Source of the DNA: Hymenolepis diminuta
Lineage: Eukaryota > Platyhelminthes > Cestoda > Cyclophyllidea > Hymenolepididae
DNA length: 64,000 nt
Direction: 5' to 3'
Assembly: GCA_900708905.1 (NCBI GenBank)
Contig: CAADRB010000003.1
Location: 2,277,924 to 2,341,923, forward strand
Part shown: piece by piece, positions 59,921 through 64,000 of the stretch
Layout of the letters: every line of letters begins with the position of its first letter
Position numbering within the stretch: position 1 is the stretch's first letter
Translations under genes and position numbers: made by a program
Notes under the pieces: model-generated
Database searches by the model: none
What the model saw: the letters and a program-made list of their open reading frames with translations, nothing else
Told to the model about the DNA's origin: nothing

Positions 59921-62900
59921 GTATGTTTCCGCATAAACTCGTGTCCAACCCTTTTTATAGATCAATATTGTCCCAGAGGGATCTTTCATTCCAAAGGGCA
60001 AACATCCGATCTTCTTTTATGGTACGCATGAGGTCTACAGTCTAGCTCCTAAAGATCTCTATCCCTATGAGCAGTGGAAACATAAATATGGCATTCCAAA
60101 GAAAAATAATGCTCTGTTTCAAAAGGGACTAGAGGAAATTGAGCAGAATCCTGACATTCTCTTGTTAGGAACGGTGAGTGGGTTCGTCCATGTTTTACCG
60201 TTTGTTGTTTTAATCTTTTTTTTTGTCTTAAATATGAATTTTAGGATCCAGCAGCAGAGGATTTTTTATCGCAATTTTATCCAACAAAGTCATTTAAGTC
60301 ACCACCACCTATAACCAAATCTTCTGAATCAAAAGAAGATTCCAGTGAGTCTCAAAAGCTACCGCTGAAGCCTCAGGGGCTTTATTCAGTTGATCTTGAT
60401 GCCGCCCCACCAGAACAGCCTATCACCGCCCCGCTATCACATCCAACCCCATCACCCATGAAACGGACACAAAAATGCTCTACTGTCAAATCAAGCATGT
60501 TTGAGAATTTGTCTCCTTTGCATATCTTTGATTCTTAATAGATCACTCATTTTTTCCCTCCCTTTTTTATTTAGGTTCAACCTCGTCGACAACGAAGCGG
60601 ACTAAACGTACCAGTACGGCAGCTGGTAGAAGTTCAAATGCAGGGTAAGAGGGAGGGTTCCGTTAATCTTGTGAGAGTCAAAATTCAAACCTTCTTATTT
60701 TATGTACAGGAATTCTAACAGGAAAGAGCAAGGGCAAGATGATGAGCATGGAGAGATTGTGGAAGAAGTAGAGATAAGGAAAGAGAAAGAGGGAGCAGAG
60801 ATGCCTAACCAGCTATCCACGAATTTGGACCACAACGAACCACCCGCTACCACATCAACTGGTAGACCTATGCGAAAATCCGCTGCTAAATTTTTAAACG
60901 CAAAACCCTACAAATACGTCCGTCTCAGTCTTACCCATGATAAACCATCCTCCAAAAGGGACCTGGATTGGAAACCATCGGGTGCTCCTTTTTCAAACGG
61001 CTCGACGGTACCTGTAAGTTGCAATGAACTGCCACCACTTTTTGTGACCAACGTTTTGATCTTTTAAATTTCGATTTTTGACTCCACTTCTGACCGTAAC
61101 CATCATTATTTACAAAATCAGTTAATCTTTTTTCATTATGGAATTTTTAAAATATTAAACTTGATTTTTAGTCATTCAAAATTTCGGCAGTTTCTGTGTT
61201 ATTTGGAACTAATTTGAAATTTTTATTGCGAGATGCGCTATAGCTTAGATTTCACGGTAGAATTGAAAGAAATGACCACGCTTCCTTTCCCATCGCCTTT
61301 TGCAATTTCACTTCCACAAGATAGGAAGAGGACGGAAACGATGCCTGAACTCTAGTATGAGAGTAAGGAATAGATATTAGATTCGAAACTAGTCAGCCGC
61401 AAAATTGCCTAAGTAGCAGAACGTGAGAACGATTGGGAAACCGTAAAATCAATAATATAGATATACGTTTATTACTAGGGTGTATCTGCTAACACTCGGA
61501 TCCCTTTATACCCAAGGTTGACTCTTGTTTGTCTGCACATGGCGATTCCAACCAGCTTTTACAAGTTTTAATCGTGGGATAGCTTCAGAACACATGGAAA
61601 AGTATAATAGTCCAGTAAGTGATGAAACCGGACTGATTAAATGCATGTGATGAAGTCAGAATGTCTAATAGGTCTTCTGTAGAGCTGAAGTTCGTGGCTG
61701 CCAAGCATGTACATCGATGTTCTCTCTCTTTTCGATCCCTGACCTTGTTTTGAGAGGGCCTAATTTGGAGTAAAATTCCGAATGTTGGAATAAAAAGCAG
61801 TGATTCTTTTTTATCGGATCTCTTATTGAGGCTTCGGAATTTATCTAACTGTGCTTATAGTAAGTTTTTGACACCGTATAATGGTTGTAATTCACCTGAT
61901 CTTTGAGAACAAATGAAGACCTTCGCTTTTTATTTAGTTTATATCGTTACAAGGTGTAAGTTTCTGAATCTGACCCTTAGGCCATTGTATGATATTGTCC
62001 GGATATGACTGACTACGGGTAAAATTGAGAGAAATTGGCATCTAGGTATTTGATTTCACAGCCTAGCTATTTTTTAAGTTATCCCCTAATTTTTACCAAT
62101 GTCCATTGCGACAATTGGAGAGAGTAGATCGTTATGACAAGCATATTTGTTTGCGGTCGTCGTGGATGAACGAGAGAGCATCATAGTGATTGGAGTGATC
62201 TGTACATGTGCCAATGGTTGTTGTAAAGTGAGGGTAGAGGGATTGTATTCTAGTGGTGTTGCGTGTTTGTTTGCGAAGTTATACGTAGTTCTAAGGTTAG
62301 CATAAATACTTGGGAGGATCAAGACCTATTACTCAATGGTCACATAAGTCGGTTCGTCTTTCACTTGTTACCTTCTAGCTTAAGGTCACGGCTGGGAATT
62401 AATCGCTTCAAGTTCTGTGATTGCATAAGGTCAAATAAGTTGTGACCCTTTCAGGTGGAACGAGAATATGTTGTTAGAGATAATTTATTAAATTCTATCG
62501 CTGCATGTCAGTCTATTCTGGTATCCAGCCAACTAGTTAATCTTTTCTAGAATGTCTAGCGAAACAGAGCTTACTGGTTCTTCATTTTCTAATTTTAGTG
62601 TACTTCGAAAGCTGATACAGCAAAATCACAGGAAGGAGGGGACGCGTTCATTGAGAGACACAAGGAGGAAGGAGAAGGAAAATCAGAAGGATCTCCTGAG
62701 GAAAAGGCCACCACCAAACACTTTCCATCGCCTTTAGTAGACGCTAATAGCTCCTCATCAACATTATTGTCGTCACCGTCTCGTGAAAACCGAGATGTAA
62801 ACCGACGTAAACGAAGGGCGTCTCGTGAACAGTCAGTGAAGAAGAGAATTCGTCTTTCTTCTACTTCCTCTGCTCAGCGTCCAAATCGGAAGTCATCTAC

Positions 62901-62936
62901 TTCACAAGTCGAAAAACCCCGAATGAAGGTTTCAAA
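59855..62936 (+). CDS. HDGF/LEDGF-like PWWP-domain protein, 5' part (runs off window)
   Basis: Exons 59855-59920, 59961-60173, 60245-60344, 60575-60644, 60710-61013, optional 62455-62520, 62599-62936; all phases fit, giving 363 codons (385 with the optional exon) before a GTGAGT donor at 62937. The N-terminal PWWP domain (about 1-90) reads [16 protein letters not shown], then [20 protein letters not shown], then [14 protein letters not shown] and [12 protein letters not shown], closely matching HDGF and LEDGF/PSIP1; PHWPAR replaces the literal PWWP, as in that family. The rest is low-complexity: Ser/Thr/Lys-Arg (about 114-149), acidic/basic (about 150-180) and a basic NRRKRRAS...KKRIRL nuclear-targeting cluster. 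Family role: chromatin readers binding H3K36-methylated nucleosomes and DNA. Whether the C-terminal integrase-binding-type domain of LEDGF exists cannot be seen, because the gene continues beyond the window. Confidence 0.88.
59921..59960 (+). other. 40-bp intron in the PWWP gene
   Basis: GTATGTTTCC to CTTTTTATAG, phase 0. Removing it joins Arg22 to IVPEG-type sequence and restores the PWWP fold, so it is a real intron despite its size. Confidence 0.88.
59961..60173 (+). CDS. PWWP gene exon 2
   Basis: 71 codons (residues 23-93), [36 protein letters not shown], then a helical end [18 protein letters not shown]. Holds the second half of the beta-barrel and the C-terminal helices of the PWWP domain. 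Ends at a GTGAGT donor, phase 0. Confidence 0.93.
60245..60344 (+). CDS. PWWP gene exon 3
   Basis: Acceptor GAATTTTAG; residues 94-126 and one base, [19 protein letters not shown] to SKEDS. The donor chosen, A|GTGAGT at 60345, is the only one with the phase needed by exon 4. Downstream of it the frame stays open to TAA at 60536-60538, so a retained-intron form is possible. Confidence 0.75.
60575..60644 (+). CDS. PWWP gene exon 4
   Basis: 70 nt between acceptor TTTTATTTAG and donor GTAAGA. In the frame demanded by exon 5 it encodes [20 protein letters not shown], a basic Ser/Thr stretch. Phase 1 in, phase 2 out. Confidence 0.78.
60710..61013 (+). CDS. PWWP gene exon 5
   Basis: Acceptor TATGTACAG, donor GTAAGT, phase 2 in and 0 out (residues 150-251). 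A highly charged Glu/Lys segment ([20 protein letters not shown]) is followed by [20 protein letters not shown]. Typical of the disordered charged linker after the PWWP domain in HDGF/LEDGF proteins. Confidence 0.85.
61014..62454 (+). other. PWWP gene intron 5
   Basis: About 1.4 kb of AT-rich DNA with no exon or transposon recognised. It would extend to 62598 if the candidate exon at 62455-62520 is not used. Confidence 0.6.
62455..62520 (+). CDS. Candidate 66-bp exon of the PWWP gene
   Basis: A strong acceptor (GTGACCCTTTCAG) precedes 22 open codons, [20 protein letters not shown] and IL, followed by a GTATCC donor. Both ends are phase 0, matching exons 5 and 6, so it can be included or skipped without a frame change. 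Donor strength is moderate; a cassette exon is plausible. Confidence 0.5.
62599..62936 (+). CDS. PWWP gene exon 6 or 7
   Basis: Acceptor TTCTAATTTTAG, phase 0 in, 112 codons and two bases, then donor GTGAGT. Encodes [20 protein letters not shown], a Glu/Lys stretch, a Ser run and the basic cluster [20 protein letters not shown]. If the donor is not used the frame stops at TGA one codon later, giving a shorter protein. Very Ser/Arg/Lys-rich, as in LEDGF linkers. Confidence 0.8.
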
Positions 62937-64000
62937 GTGAGTTATATTCGTAAGCTTCATTGTCTAGGCTATTTTAGTTATCTTTGGTGCACCGGTAACA
63001 TAACTGTCAACATGCATGTCTGTAATGCCAGAAGTCGGTGGGATTCGATACTCATCGATTCATTTTCAGTAAAACTTTTCAGGAGAGAAGTAACATGTAA
63101 CGTTTTGGGAACTACATAAAAAAGCCCGGAAAATTCCAGAGATAACACTTGCTTCACCTAGTTTTGTATTAAGTACAACTGATTAGATGGACAAATCGGA
63201 GTCATTTGAGGACAAGAGAAGGGAGTTTATCATGTGGTTCCACACTGATTCTACATACAAGAATGCGACTTTCCCAAAGGCTTCATGATGCTATAAGTCT
63301 TGAAAATCGTTTCACTTCAGTAGACTTAGGATCTATCTCAAAGTACGTTATACTAACTGTCAGTCACTGAAGTGACACTAAAGTCTTCCGAGTGAGGAAC
63401 TCGTTAATCAATTCGTTTGGCCATTTTGTGACCTCTGATTTCGCAAATGATCACTTTACAGGTCTATCGGTCAGTGTGCATGTCTGTGAGGTCACGTGTT
63501 CGGTCGTTGTTCGATAAAACTGGTAAAACTAGAGGGATGTCAAAATGTGGATTGTACACAGGTACGATTTAAGCAGTGAATTATAATTTCCTATCAAAAA
63601 TTTACTGTGGAAAGGGAAGTGGACTTTGAAATATGGAGATTTCGGTTTCGAAGCCAACCAACCCAAGTTGCAATTATCCATATGGCCTTGAGCATTTGAA
63701 TTAATTTCGTTTCGGTAAAGCTCAGCTATAAAGAGGCCTTGTTGAGGAATACATAAATGGTTTCTCACGAAAGTTTTCATTTGTCCGCAATTTCGCAGTC
63801 TTTCTTTTAATAAATCAGTTCACATCTATCTGAGGGTGGAAGAAGACTTACATCCCAATTTATTGTGTTCAAAAGATCGGGTGGTAGCGTCACTTTCGTC
63901 TTTGGACTTACTAATCTGTTAGTTGACATACTATGATTTCCGAAGGTACTAGCCAATGGTGATGGAATGACAAAAACTTACACCATTTAGTCACTAGAGA
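62937..64000 (+). other. Probable further intron of the PWWP gene
   Basis: Follows the GTGAGT donor and reaches the window edge with no recognisable next exon. The remaining coding exons presumably lie beyond. Confidence 0.5.

Noticed and set aside
1..64000. tRNA, rRNA or CRISPR arrays
   Set aside because: No GTTCGANNC-type T-loop in a cloverleaf context, no rRNA-like block and no regularly spaced repeats were found by eye; weakly conserved RNA genes could still be missed.

Overview
Organism: eukaryotic, AT-rich invertebrate DNA. Coding is split into exons with GT/AG junctions, introns run from 40 bp to 13.6 kb, and mariner and gypsy (Ty3) remnants sit in the introns. A very short intron next to multi-kilobase introns, with this repeat mix, would suit a parasitic flatworm (cestode or trematode). 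That is an inference; nothing in the window fixes the species.

Layout: two genes lie head to head. The minus strand from 57,002 down to 2,985 carries one complete 12-exon gene. Its conceptual product is 1,165 aa, every splice phase fits, and it is a PFTAIRE-class cyclin-dependent kinase (CDK14/Eip63E type). The kinase domain (about residues 408-734) is flanked by long low-complexity tails and carries a histidine-rich insertion in its C-lobe. The plus strand from 59,855 runs off the right edge. It carries the 5' part of an HDGF/LEDGF-like PWWP chromatin protein, with five firm coding exons after the first ATG exon is counted separately, plus one candidate small exon. About 2.8 kb of non-coding DNA separates the two 5' ends and could act as a shared, bidirectional control region.

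Mobile DNA in the kinase introns: a decayed mariner (29.1-30.1 kb) in intron 3. In the 13.6-kb intron 2: a gypsy element with both LTRs and a probable 5-bp target duplication (38,375-41,949), a solo-LTR-like repeat (42.47-42.75 kb), a mariner with both terminal repeats and TA flanks (44,806-46,031), and an unidentified broken coding-like stretch (46.05-46.97 kb). In intron 1: reverse transcriptase and integrase pieces of a second gypsy copy in opposite orientations (53.2-54.4 kb), with an LTR-like repeat downstream (55.17-55.46 kb). Several short dispersed repeats recur through the introns.

Functionally, CDK14-class kinases work with cyclin Y at the membrane and in Wnt signalling, while HDGF/LEDGF proteins bind methylated nucleosomes. 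Apart from the shared upstream region, the window gives no sign that the two genes act together.
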